NCBI GenBank assembly: GCA_965249215.1
Contig: CBDFLN010000001.1
Span: forward strand, 248,001-312,000
Source: G963667675 sp965249215
GTDB lineage: Bacteria > Chloroflexota > Dehalococcoidia > Lucifugimonadales > UBA3495
DNA length: 64,000 nucleotides
Reading direction: 5' to 3'
Shown here: one piece after another, positions 1 to 8,316 of the stretch
How positions within the stretch are numbered: the stretch's first letter is position 1
How the letters are laid out: every line of letters begins with the position of its first letter
Position numbers and translations under genes: made by a program
The notes under the pieces: generated by a model
The model's database searches: none
Told to the model about the DNA's origin: nothing
Seen by the model: only the letters and a program-made list of their open reading frames with translations

Positions 1-1
1 G

Positions 2-455
2 GTGGGAGACGGAATCCTGACGTGCCATTGGCACCATGCCAAGTTCGACCTGGCCGGCGGGTGCACCTTCGACCCGTTCGCCGACGACGTGACCTCGTTC
101 TACGCCGAAGTCAGGGACGGAACGGTCTGGTTGGACCCCACGCCCATCGTGGAGGAACGCCTCCCTCACTGGCGCAGGAAGCTGGACGAGGGACTGAAAC
201 AAAACATCAGGCTGGTCATGGCAAAGAGTGTCATCGGCCTCAGCGGCATCGGCCATACCGAGGAAATAGTCCGGCAAGCATCACTTTTCGGCGTTCGGAA
301 CCGGGCCGACGGATGGACTGCCGGACTTTCTATCTTGACCGCGATGGTCAACGTAGCCCCCTTTTTGAACGAGGAAGACCGGCCGTTGGCCTTGTACCAC
401 GGCGTGCTTCACGTTGCAGGCGACACCGCCAACGAGGCTCCCAACTTTGACCTAG
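2..455 (+). pseudogene. Rieske [2Fe-2S] protein, 5' fragment cut by an IS (and by the window edge)
   Basis: The frame enters from the left edge, so the true start and the first Rieske Cys-x-His motif lie outside the window. Visible residues 8-11 read CHWH, the second Rieske motif (C-x2-H) that would ligate the [2Fe-2S] cluster, followed by the typical FDLAGG. After the Rieske domain comes a helical region (visible residues about 50-150) that I do not recognise as a named family. The frame reads ...APNFDL and then runs into IS sequence at base 456. The 3' part resumes at 2016 with GPLDTSEQ. Joining the two across a single CTAG keeps the frame, so this was one gene of at least 500 codons. Family knowledge: Rieske domains pass electrons in oxygenases and related redox enzymes. 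The substrate is unknown. Confidence 0.8.
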
Positions 456-470
456 CAGCCCGTCTGAGGA
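456..470 (+). repeat. Left terminal inverted repeat of the IS1182-type element
   Basis: CAGCCCGTCTGAGGA pairs with the end at 2001-2015 (12 of 15 positions). It lies directly inside the CTAG target duplication at 452-455. Confidence 0.8.
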
Positions 471-501
471 TTAGCTGGCGTGACTTGGATACAGGTGGAG
501 G

Positions 502-1941
502 TCAGACGGCGACAATTATTGTTGCCGGGTGCAGCCACTGACGGACCAATAGCTTCGTACGCCTCAGTGTGCTGACCACCTCGACGATATTCCGGACACT
601 TGTGGCAAGCCTGTTGGTCGGTGTTTCACGAGACTGGTCGGCCCCAAAGCGGAATAGTTTGAGCAGGTTGTGGCCGGTGCAGATCAGCGACCACTCGCCG
701 CTGACCTTCTCCAGGCCCCGTAGCAGGAACTGGCGGAAGCCTCGGCCCTGCTTGATCTGGCCGAATACAGGCTCCACTGTCGCCATGCGCAAGGCGTAAC
801 GTTGCCGACCCCGTTTGGTCTGCAGCTTCCGGCGCATCCGATCCCTGGTGGGCATATGACTGGGTATGCGACCTCGGGGCGCGGGCGACGGCACTCTGCC
901 GTGGCGGGTCTGCTCCGGCGCGACGAACGGGTCCACGCACAGCCTGTAGAGACCTTCAACCGCCTGTGCCGAGTAGTAACCGGCGTCGGCGGACACCTCT
1001 TTGGGCACTGCGCCGACGTTGTCTATGGCCTCCTCCACCATCGCCACCGCCTGCTGCTTGTCCGAAGTCTGGTTGGTGGCGTGAGCCGCCACGATCACCT
1101 GGTAGGCACTGTCCACCACCGCTTGACAGTTGTAAGCCTGCAGGAAGTCCCGTCCGCCCGGCGCCGGCATGATGTGCGACTCAGGATCGGTGAAGTTGCG
1201 CTGGGCTTTGTCGTCGGGAACCCCCGAATGACCCTTGCCCGCGGCCTCAGCCTGCTCCGCAGCCACCTGAGCTTCGGCCTCTAACGCCGCCATCGCCTCC
1301 CGTATCTTCTCCAACCGCCCCTCCCGAAAAGCCAACTCCTCCGGCAGTTCATCCCCGCGCTTGCTCTGTCCGTACCATCGGTCCTCTTCGTCATCAACCT
1401 CCTGGGCACGCCGCAGCAACTCCTCAACCTCCCCCGCCAACTGCGCCTCCTTCTCTTTCATCCGACCATAGCTCATCGCCTTGTGCCTCGATGCGTTGGC
1501 CCTCACTTTGGTGCCGTCCAACGCCACGTGACCCAGCTTCACCAGCCCCGCCCGCCGGCACAACGCCAATACTTGCAAGAACAGCCCCGACAGCGCATCC
1601 AGATTGTCCTTGCGGAAGTCCGAGATGGTCCGGAAATCCGGCGTGTTGTTCGCCGCCAGTACACGGAAGGCTATGTCCTCGTGGAGTCGCTGGGCGATTC
1701 GTCGGGAAGATGCCACCCCGACGCAGTAACCGTAAAGCAACACCTTGACCATCATCCGCGGATGATACGGTGGGCCACCTCTACTCTCCCCCTCGTAGCG
1801 GGCAGTGATCTCCGATAGCTCCAACTCGTCCACGACGTCGGAGACGAAGTAAGCCAGATGGTCATCTGGCAACCACTCCCGCATTGCCGCTGGCAAAAGC
1901 AACTGCTGGTCTGGATCATAGGGACGGTAGGTCTTGCTCAT
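502..1941 (-). CDS. IS1182 family transposase
   Basis: DDE transposase of 479 aa that would cut and join the ends of the surrounding element. The N-terminal part (YRPYDPDQ, LLLPAAMREWLPDDHLAYF, then YHPRMMVKVLLYGY and FRTISDFR) is the DUF772 type. Candidate catalytic residues are the Asp in ALDGTKVRANAS, the Asp in VSADAGYYS and the Glu in EPVFGQIKQGRGFR. The middle holds a charged coiled-coil-like stretch (KEKEAQLAGEVEELLRRAQE). I chose the ATG at 1941 because GGGAGG stands 5 bases before it; an upstream in-frame start at 1962 has no such site. The frame is intact, so the element may still be active. Confidence 0.92.
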   Translation of the reverse strand: MSKTYRPYDPDQQLLLPAAMREWLPDDHLAYFVSDVVDELELSEITARYEGESRGGPPYHPRMMVKVLLYGYCVGVASSRRIAQRLHEDIAFRVLAANNTPDFRTISDFRKDNLDALSGLFLQVLALCRRAGLVKLGHVALDGTKVRANASRHKAMSYGRMKEKEAQLAGEVEELLRRAQEVDDEEDRWYGQSKRGDELPEELAFREGRLEKIREAMAALEAEAQVAAEQAEAAGKGHSGVPDDKAQRNFTDPESHIMPAPGGRDFLQAYNCQAVVDSAYQVIVAAHATNQTSDKQQAVAMVEEAIDNVGAVPKEVSADAGYYSAQAVEGLYRLCVDPFVAPEQTRHGRVPSPAPRGRIPSHMPTRDRMRRKLQTKRGRQRYALRMATVEPVFGQIKQGRGFRQFLLRGLEKVSGEWSLICTGHNLLKLFRFGADQSRETPTNRLATSVRNIVEVVSTLRRTKLLVRQWLHPATIIVAV

Positions 1942-2000
1942 CGCCGCCTCCCCACTACTCAACTGCGCCTATTCTACCCCAAACCACTCGCCTGCCGTGT

Positions 2001-2015
2001 TTCTCGGACAGGCTG
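2001..2015 (-). repeat. Right terminal inverted repeat of the IS1182-type element
   Basis: Minus-strand reading CAGCCTGTCCGAGAA matches the left end at 12 of 15 positions. It is followed outside by the second CTAG copy at 2016-2019. Confidence 0.8.
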
Positions 2016-3125
2016 CTAGGGCCGCTGGACACCTCGGAGCAGCGTCCGGAGCGGTATTTGGAGTGGTTCCGAAGATTCGTGGACTTACGTTCGGCCAATG
2101 CCGCGGAACGGACCCTGAGAACCGCCATCAGGATCGGCCTGGGGCCCAAGGCCATCGCCGACATGATTTTTGCGGCCTGCACCGACCACCTCTTCCTGGG
2201 AGGCGGCCACTCCCTGGACTTCGCCAACAAGGCCTTCGAATTGCTGGACCACATTGGCTGGGAATACGCCGAAGAGGTACTGCCCTCCCTGATTCCCAGG
2301 GCCAACATGGTTGATGCCCCGCGGATGGAGGAGACCTCCGCCTGGCGGCATCCGGTTGACCTGGCCGGGCTCCTAAAGGAAGTCTACGCCGATCTGGACG
2401 GTCTCATCGCGGAGGGCGGCGGAAGGCTGGTCGATTGGCAAGGTCACGAAGACCTGGCCGAGCAGATCCTGGACGGGAGTCCCAAGGATACCCTGTCGAA
2501 GATGGCCGGCCTGGTGCGGCAGGGAGCGCCATTGACAGAGCTTTCCGCCGCCGTGGCCTACGCAGCCGCCCGACGCGCCGTGCATTTTCGGGTAACCAAC
2601 GAGTTCTCCGACTGGGATACCATCCACCATTCCTTTACCTACGCCAATGCAGTGGACCAGGCAATGCGGCGCGCGCCTTCGAACCTCCTGGCGCGGGGGA
2701 TTTTCGATGCGGCGATGTCGGTCTACCTGGAGCGGTTCCTCAACGTGCCCAAGCAAGCCATCCCGGTACCCTTGGGCCGAAGCTGCTCACCAGAAGAATT
2801 GCTCCAAGCCTTTGACGGACAGGGTCAAGTCGACGATACCGCTCAACTGGCGGCCGGCATGATCGAGAGAGGGCAGGAAGACGAGTTGGTCCGCGCCATG
2901 GGCCGCGCTCTGCTCCGGGAGGACGCGGGGTTCCACATGTTTCAAATCTACGAGTCGGGGCTACGACAGTACCGGAATTTCGCGGGACGTCCCGCGGGCG
3001 CCCACATATTGTTGGGCGTGGCCCGGTTCCTCACCGCCCACTCACCAACAGTCCGCGCCAGGGGACAGACCTATGACATCGCCGCGCGGCTGTTGAGGGG
3101 CGAAAGCCTGCACGGGGAAGACTAA
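2016..3125 (+). pseudogene. Rieske-domain protein, 3' fragment separated by the IS
   Basis: Continuation of the gene fragment at 2-455. The frame begins CTA GGG CCG (L-G-P) within the right CTAG copy and runs 369 codons to a TAA. The protein is mostly helical, with HLFLGGGHSLDFANKAFELL and FRVTNEFSDWDTIHHSF as distinctive stretches. The region GLGPKAIADMIFAACTDH resembles KSVIGLSGIGHTEEIVRQAS in the 5' fragment in layout, so the C-terminal part may be a repeated helical unit. No start codon with a ribosome site is evident after the IS, so this half is probably not translated alone. Function unknown beyond the Rieske domain in the first half. Confidence 0.75.
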
Positions 3126-3191
3126 CGGTCCGGCTGAGGCCTGCCACATCCCGGCGGTCATAAGCACACCGCCGGGACCAGCCCGCGCTTC

Positions 3192-4115
3192 CTAGTCCCC
3201 GAAGTGTGGCACGACCTCGGCGGCGAACCGCTCCATGGTGTTGTAAACGTCGTCGGCCGTTTCTCCGTACAACTCCGGGATGCTGAAGGTGTCAATCACA
3301 AAGGAAGTCACGCCGGCGTCGCGGAACCGCCCCACGTTGTCGATGACCTGCTGTGCGGTGCCTAGCAGGGGGTTCACTTCGGTACAGAGGGACTCGTCGG
3401 ATACTATTTTTGTCGGTATGCGGGGGGCAATGCCTAGTTCGTTGGGGTCCCGTCCGGCCGCTTCGGCCATTCTCTTCAGCCGGGGCGCCATCGCCGCCAC
3501 TTCGTCTATGGTCGGCCTGGCCGGATTCCATACCTCGCCGAACTCGACGGTCCGCCTCAGGGCCCGCCGGGAGTTGCCTCCGACCCAAATGGGGATACCC
3601 GGCTTCTGCACCGGTTTGGGCAGCATCTGGAAGTCCGATATTAGGTAGTTCTCGGTGTTGACCGATGGGTTGTCGCTGGTCCACACCTCCTGGAAAATCC
3701 GCAGGGCCTCGTCGGCGCGTTCGCCCCGCTTCATGCCCCGGCCGTCGTCACGTACGCCCATTTCCAGCATCTCGGATTGCGCCCCGGCAACGCCCACTCC
3801 CAGGATGAGCCTGCCGTGGGAGAGAGCATCGATGCTGGCGGCTATCTTGGCCATGTGGATGGCGTTGCGGAAGGGCAGGGCGAAGACGCTGCCGCCAAGG
3901 CGGACGGTGCTGGTAATTGCAGCTACGTAAGAAAGGACGGTGGTGGCCTCGTAGAAAATGGGGCCAAAGCGGTCATAGGCGATGTTGGGCACGGCGATCA
4001 GGTCGGTGACCCAGACCGAATCGAACTCCAACTCCTCGGCCCTCTTCGCCATCTTGGCTATGGCCTCGGTAGACGCAACCGGCCGGTAATGAGGCAGCAT
4101 GATACCGAACTTCAT
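3192..4115 (-). CDS. LLM class (luciferase-like, F420-type) oxidoreductase, copy 1
   Basis: A 307-aa TIM-barrel oxidoreductase of the bacterial luciferase-like superfamily, whose members use FMNH2 or reduced F420. The start MKFGIMLPHY is the usual first beta strand. GRLILGVGVAG and PIWVGGNSRRALRR are the family's conserved loops. The ATG at 4115 has AGGAG 9 bases upstream. The neighbouring gene at 4166-5089 is the same length and shares long identical stretches, so the two arose by tandem duplication. Substrate cannot be read from sequence; coenzyme F420 is likelier than FMN from the close similarity to Rv-type F420 enzymes, but that is inference. They may be co-transcribed (50-base gap). Confidence 0.85.
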   Translation of the reverse strand: MKFGIMLPHYRPVASTEAIAKMAKRAEELEFDSVWVTDLIAVPNIAYDRFGPIFYEATTVLSYVAAITSTVRLGGSVFALPFRNAIHMAKIAASIDALSHGRLILGVGVAGAQSEMLEMGVRDDGRGMKRGERADEALRIFQEVWTSDNPSVNTENYLISDFQMLPKPVQKPGIPIWVGGNSRRALRRTVEFGEVWNPARPTIDEVAAMAPRLKRMAEAAGRDPNELGIAPRIPTKIVSDESLCTEVNPLLGTAQQVIDNVGRFRDAGVTSFVIDTFSIPELYGETADDVYNTMERFAAEVVPHFGD

Positions 4116-4165
4116 CGTTCTGGGCTCCTGTCACTAATCTCGCCGGTTACCGGTCTCGCCGGCCG

Positions 4166-5089
4166 CTAATCTCTAAAGTGGGGCATTACCTCGGCGGCGA
4201 ACCGTTCGACCGTCTCCAGGCAGTCTTCCGCAGTTTCCTCGTACAACGCCGGAACAGAGAACGTGTCGATCACCAGATACTCGGCCCCGATGTCGCGGAA
4301 CCTGCCCACGTTGTCGATGACTTCCTGGGCCGTTCCCAGGAGGGGCGATTCGTGGCTGGAGAGGGCCGGGTCAGACCCTATTTTCATCGGTTGGCGGGGG
4401 GCGATGCCGATTTCCTGGGGGTCCCGCCCTGCCCGCTCCGCTATGCGCCTCAGCCGGGGCGCCATATCCGCAACAAACTCCAGGGGCGACCTGGCCGGGT
4501 GCCAGACCTCGCCAAACTCGACGGTCCTCCTCAGGGCCCGTTGAGTATTCCCTCCCACCCAGATTGGCATGTGAGGCTTTTGCACCGGCCGGGGATCGAC
4601 GTAGATGTCGGAAATTCGATAGTTCTCGGTGTCGACCGTTGGATTGTCACTGGTCCACATCTCCTTGAAGATGCGTATTGCCTCGTCGGACCTGACACCG
4701 CGCGTGGCGCCCATATTCTCGCCTATCTTGCCCATTTGCCGGGACTCCGACTCGCCGCCGCCCAAGCCCACCCCCAGGATGAGCCTGCCATTGGACAGCG
4801 AGTCAATGGTGGAGGCCACCTTGGCCATGTGGATAGGATTGCGGAAGGGCAGGGCAATGACGCTGGCGCCTATGCGGATGGTGCTGGTAATTCCCGCAAC
4901 GTAGGAAAGCACGGCCGTGGCTTCGTAGAAGGACGGACCGAAGGGGCCAAGGGCGATGTGGGGCACCATAATCAGGTCGGTGGCCCATATTGAATCGTAA
5001 CCCAACTCCTCGGTCCTTTTCGCCATCTTGGTGATGGCCTCGGTCGAAGCAACGGTGCGGTAATGGGGCAGCATGATGCCGAACTTCAT
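4166..5089 (-). CDS. LLM class (luciferase-like, F420-type) oxidoreductase, copy 2
   Basis: Tandem paralogue of the gene at 3192-4115, also 307 aa. It starts MKFGIMLPHYRTVAS and has the same GRLILGVGLGGG and PIWVGGNTQRALRRTVEFG loops. AAGGAG stands 6 bases before the ATG at 5089, so translation should be efficient. It lies upstream of copy 1 and downstream of a molybdopterin-binding dehydrogenase subunit on the same strand. That grouping is compatible with a catabolic or detoxifying redox cluster. Differences from copy 1 are scattered, indicating an old duplication. Predicted cytoplasmic; no signal peptide. Cofactor (F420 versus FMN) is not decided by the sequence. Confidence 0.85.
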   Translation of the reverse strand: MKFGIMLPHYRTVASTEAITKMAKRTEELGYDSIWATDLIMVPHIALGPFGPSFYEATAVLSYVAGITSTIRIGASVIALPFRNPIHMAKVASTIDSLSNGRLILGVGLGGGESESRQMGKIGENMGATRGVRSDEAIRIFKEMWTSDNPTVDTENYRISDIYVDPRPVQKPHMPIWVGGNTQRALRRTVEFGEVWHPARSPLEFVADMAPRLRRIAERAGRDPQEIGIAPRQPMKIGSDPALSSHESPLLGTAQEVIDNVGRFRDIGAEYLVIDTFSVPALYEETAEDCLETVERFAAEVMPHFRD

Positions 5090-5182
5090 CGTTCTCTCCT
5101 TAGATTTAACTGCGTATCTATGGGTTGGGGGGTTGGGGCGCCGTCACCACCCTGCCGGGCTTAGCCAATCGGTAGGTGGCGG

Positions 5183-5204
5183 GTGAGCCTATCAGCAGGC
5201 TCAC
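5183..5204 (-). terminator. Hairpin at the end of the dehydrogenase gene, possible terminator
   Basis: GTGAGCCT, loop of 6, AGGCTCAC: a perfect 8-bp inverted repeat overlapping the stop codon at 5201-5203. There is no T-run after it on the minus strand, so it is a weak candidate for an intrinsic terminator and may instead protect the mRNA end. Confidence 0.35.
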
Positions 5205-7513
5205 TTGGCTTGTTTCTTCCAGAGGGCCTCCAATACTGCCGGCGGCGACATGGGCATTTCCCTCAACCGCACCCCCATAGCGTTGTATATGGCGTTGGCA
5301 ACGGCCGGGACCGGCGGGATGATGGACACCTCTCCCGCGCCCCGAACGCCCATGGGGTGGTGCGGGTTCGGGACCTCCACTATTTGAGCATCGATCATCG
5401 GCAAGTCCATGCTCACCGGCATGCGGTAGTCCAGTAATGTTGCGTTCAGCATCTTTCCTTTGCCATCGGAGACATACTCCTCGTTGAGGGCCATGCCTAT
5501 GCCCTGCACCGCCGCTCCCTGCATCTGGCCTTCGACGTAGCCCGGGTGGACGGCTATGCCCGGGTCTTGAAGAGCAGTGTAGCGCAAGATTTGGGTCTTC
5601 CCGGTGTCGGGGTCCACCTCCACGTCTACGATGTGGACGGCAAAGCCCGTGGTCTCCCCTCCCCAATCGCCCGACGCTTCGCCCACTACCGGGCCGCCTG
5701 TCGAATGGAGCTTCGCGGCCAGGTCTCGGACCGTCAGGCGCAGTTCAGGGTCTGCCCTGTGAAAGTAGACGCCGTCTTCGGTATCGACTTCATCCGGGGA
5801 GACCTCCCAAATCAGCGCTGCCCGTTGCTTCAACTGCCTGATCACGTCCTCCGCGGCCTCGACGCAGGCCCAACCAATCCGGAAAACCGTGCTGCTGCCG
5901 GCGCTGGTCCCGGTGTACCCGATGGCGTCGGTGTCCACCACCCTTGGATGAACGTCCTCGGCAGCTATACCCAACACCTCGGCCACGTACATGGCCGCTG
6001 CGGTCCGGTTGCCAGCCAGGTCCGAAGAGCCCTCGATAAGGTTGACGGTGCCGTCTTCATTCAATTTCAGCACCACGCAGCTCGCTCCGGTAATGTTGGC
6101 GGTGCCCGCCGCCGCCACTCCCCGGCCGCGGTTCGGCCCTCCCAAGGGCGCCCGGTAGTGCGGGTGCTCTTTGGCCGCCTGCAGGGTCTCCAAACAGCCA
6201 ACGCGGCGATACCTGAGGCCGTTCACTCTCAGCGTCCCTTCTTTGGCGCCGTTCTGGAGCCGGAACTCCAGCGGGTCCATGCCAAGCTTCTCGGAAACTT
6301 CGTCCACCAAAGTCTCGCCGGCGAATCCGACGGGGGGGCCGCAGGGAGCGCGGTAGGATGCTACCTTGGGCTTGTTGACCACCACGTCGTAGGCTTCCAC
6401 TCTCATGTTGGGTATATCGTAGGGGCGGAAGATAAATGAGCTTGCATAGTGGATGGGAGCGCCGGGGAATGCGCCCGCTTCAATAATCAACACAGCTTCG
6501 GTGGCTGTTATGCGGCCGGCCTTGGTAACCCCCATTTTGGCCTTGATGTAGCACCCGGCAGCAGGTCCCGTCGCCTCGAAGTCCTCGGCCCGGCTCAGCG
6601 TCACCTTCACGGGGCGGCCGGTCTTCTTGGACAAGAGTGCGGCCACCGGTTCGGAATAGACGCAGAGCTTGCCGCCAAACCCCCCGCCGATTTCCATGGG
6701 AACTACCCTGACCCGGGATACCGGCAGACCCAGAACGTCGGCCGTACCGTCCCTCATAGCAAACTGGCCCTGGGAACTGTCCCAGATGGTGACTTTGCCG
6801 TCCGTGTTCCACATCGCGGTGGCCGTATGCGGCTCGATATATCCCTGGTGGACCATCCGGGTATGGAACTCCCGTTCCACCACGAAGTCCGCCTGCCTGA
6901 AGCCTTCCTCAGGGTCCCCGACCTGATAGACCACGTGGCTGGACACGTTGGACGGCGAGGATTGGTCATCATCGTCCCGCAGGCCGCCGGGACGGAAGAA
7001 TCCGCCTTCCGTGGTGTGCAACCGCTCATGGAGGACGGGCGCGCCGGGCTCCATGGCTTCTTTGGCGTCGAAGACTCCGGGGAGGGGTTCATATTCCACC
7101 CGGATCAGGGCCAACGCCTCCTCGGCCACGTGGGGACTTTCGGCGGCTACGGCAGCGACGGCATGGCCCTGGTACAGCACTTTGTCGGCGGCCAGGACGT
7201 TATTGCTGAGAAAGAGAGGGTTCACCGCTGCGCCCGCAGCCACGTCTTCCGTCCGGCCCGATAGATGGGGAAGGTCCGCCGAGGTGACCACTGCCTTTAC
7301 GCCGGGCAACTTCAAGGCATCGCCGGCGTCTATGGACTTGATCCGGGCGTGGGCGTGGGGGCTCCGCAGTATCTTGCCGTGGAGCAGACCGGGAAGCATT
7401 ATGTCGGCGCCGTAGCGGGCCTGGCCGGTGACCTTCTCCAAGGCGTCGTGGCGAATCGGCCTGGTCCCCAGGACTTTATACTTGCGCCTACCCGTGGACT
7501 CTGTGGTGGTCAA
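5201..7513 (-). CDS. Xanthine dehydrogenase family protein, molybdopterin-binding (large) subunit
   Basis: A 770-aa molybdenum hydroxylase large subunit (aldehyde oxidase/xanthine dehydrogenase/CoxL superfamily). It carries the N-terminal hammerhead domain (KVTGQARYGADIMLPGLLHG, RSPHAHARI), the molybdopterin loop GGGFGGK, AYRAPCGPP, and near the C-terminus GVRGAGE with the expected catalytic Glu. I chose the TTG at 7513, with GAGG 8 bases upstream, because the conserved protein begins just after it (TESTGRRKYKVLGTRPIR). The frame is open further up to 7684 but those residues have no family match and would overlap the divergent promoter. The usual FAD and [2Fe-2S] subunits are not in the neighbourhood, so partners must be encoded elsewhere. 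Substrate unknown. Confidence 0.85.
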   Translation of the reverse strand: MTTTESTGRRKYKVLGTRPIRHDALEKVTGQARYGADIMLPGLLHGKILRSPHAHARIKSIDAGDALKLPGVKAVVTSADLPHLSGRTEDVAAGAAVNPLFLSNNVLAADKVLYQGHAVAAVAAESPHVAEEALALIRVEYEPLPGVFDAKEAMEPGAPVLHERLHTTEGGFFRPGGLRDDDDQSSPSNVSSHVVYQVGDPEEGFRQADFVVEREFHTRMVHQGYIEPHTATAMWNTDGKVTIWDSSQGQFAMRDGTADVLGLPVSRVRVVPMEIGGGFGGKLCVYSEPVAALLSKKTGRPVKVTLSRAEDFEATGPAAGCYIKAKMGVTKAGRITATEAVLIIEAGAFPGAPIHYASSFIFRPYDIPNMRVEAYDVVVNKPKVASYRAPCGPPVGFAGETLVDEVSEKLGMDPLEFRLQNGAKEGTLRVNGLRYRRVGCLETLQAAKEHPHYRAPLGGPNRGRGVAAAGTANITGASCVVLKLNEDGTVNLIEGSSDLAGNRTAAAMYVAEVLGIAAEDVHPRVVDTDAIGYTGTSAGSSTVFRIGWACVEAAEDVIRQLKQRAALIWEVSPDEVDTEDGVYFHRADPELRLTVRDLAAKLHSTGGPVVGEASGDWGGETTGFAVHIVDVEVDPDTGKTQILRYTALQDPGIAVHPGYVEGQMQGAAVQGIGMALNEEYVSDGKGKMLNATLLDYRMPVSMDLPMIDAQIVEVPNPHHPMGVRGAGEVSIIPPVPAVANAIYNAMGVRLREMPMSPPAVLEALWKKQAK

Positions 7514-7646
7514 ACACACCGCCTCGGCAATCGGACTAAAGCAACCAACAACCCGGCTGCAGCCGCCAACATTATACACAAACTTTCCAGCAATCAAGGC
7601 AGCCGGCGCCCCGTCAGTCCTCCAACGGGTTACGGTCAGATGCTCC

Positions 7647-7675
7647 TTGTGGCCCCACCCACCGGCGGGTATAAT
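7647..7675 (+). promoter_or_regulatory. Sigma-70-like promoter for the ybeY-dnaX run
   Basis: TTGTGG, 17-base spacer, TATAAT (perfect -10). Predicted transcript start near 7682. This makes a TTG at 7675 an impossible start for ybeY and supports the downstream GTG. Confidence 0.6.
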
Positions 7676-7779
7676 TGGGCGCAATTCCCCGGCCCTGTTT
7701 TCGCTGGCCGAAACCAGCGGCGGACATCCCGAAGGTTAGATGCATACTGCCGCCTGGGAGCATCTCAATCGCCAACCAA

Positions 7780-8316
7780 GTGGACATTTCCGTGGACCCG
7801 GACTTCGGGGGCTTGGTGCAAGAGGATTGGCTCAAGGCAGTAATGGAAAAGGCCTTGGGTGTCGCCATACCCGGGGGCGAGGCGTGTCAGGTGAGTTTGG
7901 CGGTTACTAGCGACGAGACGGTGCGGGGTCTGAACCGGGACTACCGCGGGCTGGACGAGGTGACCGACGTCCTGTCTTTCTCCGCTTCCCACTCAGGTCA
8001 ATGGGAGGGCGATACTCCTCCTGGCGAGTTGGAATTCCCCGCAACTGCAGCTTCGGAGGCGCCCGCCTTCGTGTATCCCCCCGACGAGACAGCCCCACTG
8101 GGCGAGGTCATCATCGCTTTCCCGCAAGCCCAAAGGCAGGCGGCGCAACGGGGCGCGCCTCTGACTGAAGAATTGGCCCTGCTAATCGTCCATGGAGTCT
8201 TACACCTGGTCGGCCATGACCACGTGGAGCCCGAGGAACAGGCCGAGATGCAAGCAAGAGAACGGGCCGCCTTGAAAGCGATGGCGATGGCCGACAAAGA
8301 CAGGACGCCGCATTGA
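7780..8316 (+). CDS. ybeY: Endoribonuclease YbeY (16S rRNA maturation factor)
   Basis: Zinc-dependent endoribonuclease involved in 16S rRNA 3'-end maturation and ribosome quality control. The metal-binding signature HGVLHLVGHDH sits near residues 143-153, and NRDYRGLDEVTDVLSF is the second conserved block. The start is uncertain. The frame is open from 7675, but that codon lies in the -10 box, and the only GTG, ATG or TTG after the predicted transcript start and before the conserved DPDFGGLVQEDWL is the GTG at 7780. It has no clear ribosome site; a rare start slightly upstream is possible. Between the two motifs is a loop rich in Pro/Glu (about residues 75-105), longer than usual. Its stop overlaps the dnaX ATG by one base, so the genes are translationally coupled. 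Confidence 0.9.
   Translation: MDISVDPDFGGLVQEDWLKAVMEKALGVAIPGGEACQVSLAVTSDETVRGLNRDYRGLDEVTDVLSFSASHSGQWEGDTPPGELEFPATAASEAPAFVYPPDETAPLGEVIIAFPQAQRQAAQRGAPLTEELALLIVHGVLHLVGHDHVEPEEQAEMQARERAALKAMAMADKDRTPH

Larger units (their letters stand above)
456..2015. mobile_element. Insertion sequence, IS1182 type, complete (1,560 bp)
   Basis: The element is bounded by imperfect 15-bp inverted repeats: CAGCCCGTCTGAGGA at 456-470 and, on the other strand at 2015-2001, CAGCCTGTCCGAGAA (12 of 15 match). It is flanked by a direct duplication of CTAG at 452-455 and 2016-2019. It carries one transposase gene on the minus strand. It sits inside a Rieske-domain gene, and removing the element plus one CTAG restores an uninterrupted reading frame. 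That shows a simple insertion not followed by deletion or further decay. The palindromic 4-bp target is consistent with what I recall of IS1182-type elements. Confidence 0.88.

Noticed and set aside
5546..6439. Plus-strand open frame across the xanthine dehydrogenase-type gene
   Set aside because: Antisense shadow of a conserved coding region, no start signal, no motifs.
7675..7779. Upstream TTG start for ybeY at 7675
   Set aside because: This TTG begins on the last base of the TATAAT -10 box and upstream of the predicted transcript start, so it cannot be translated from that promoter.
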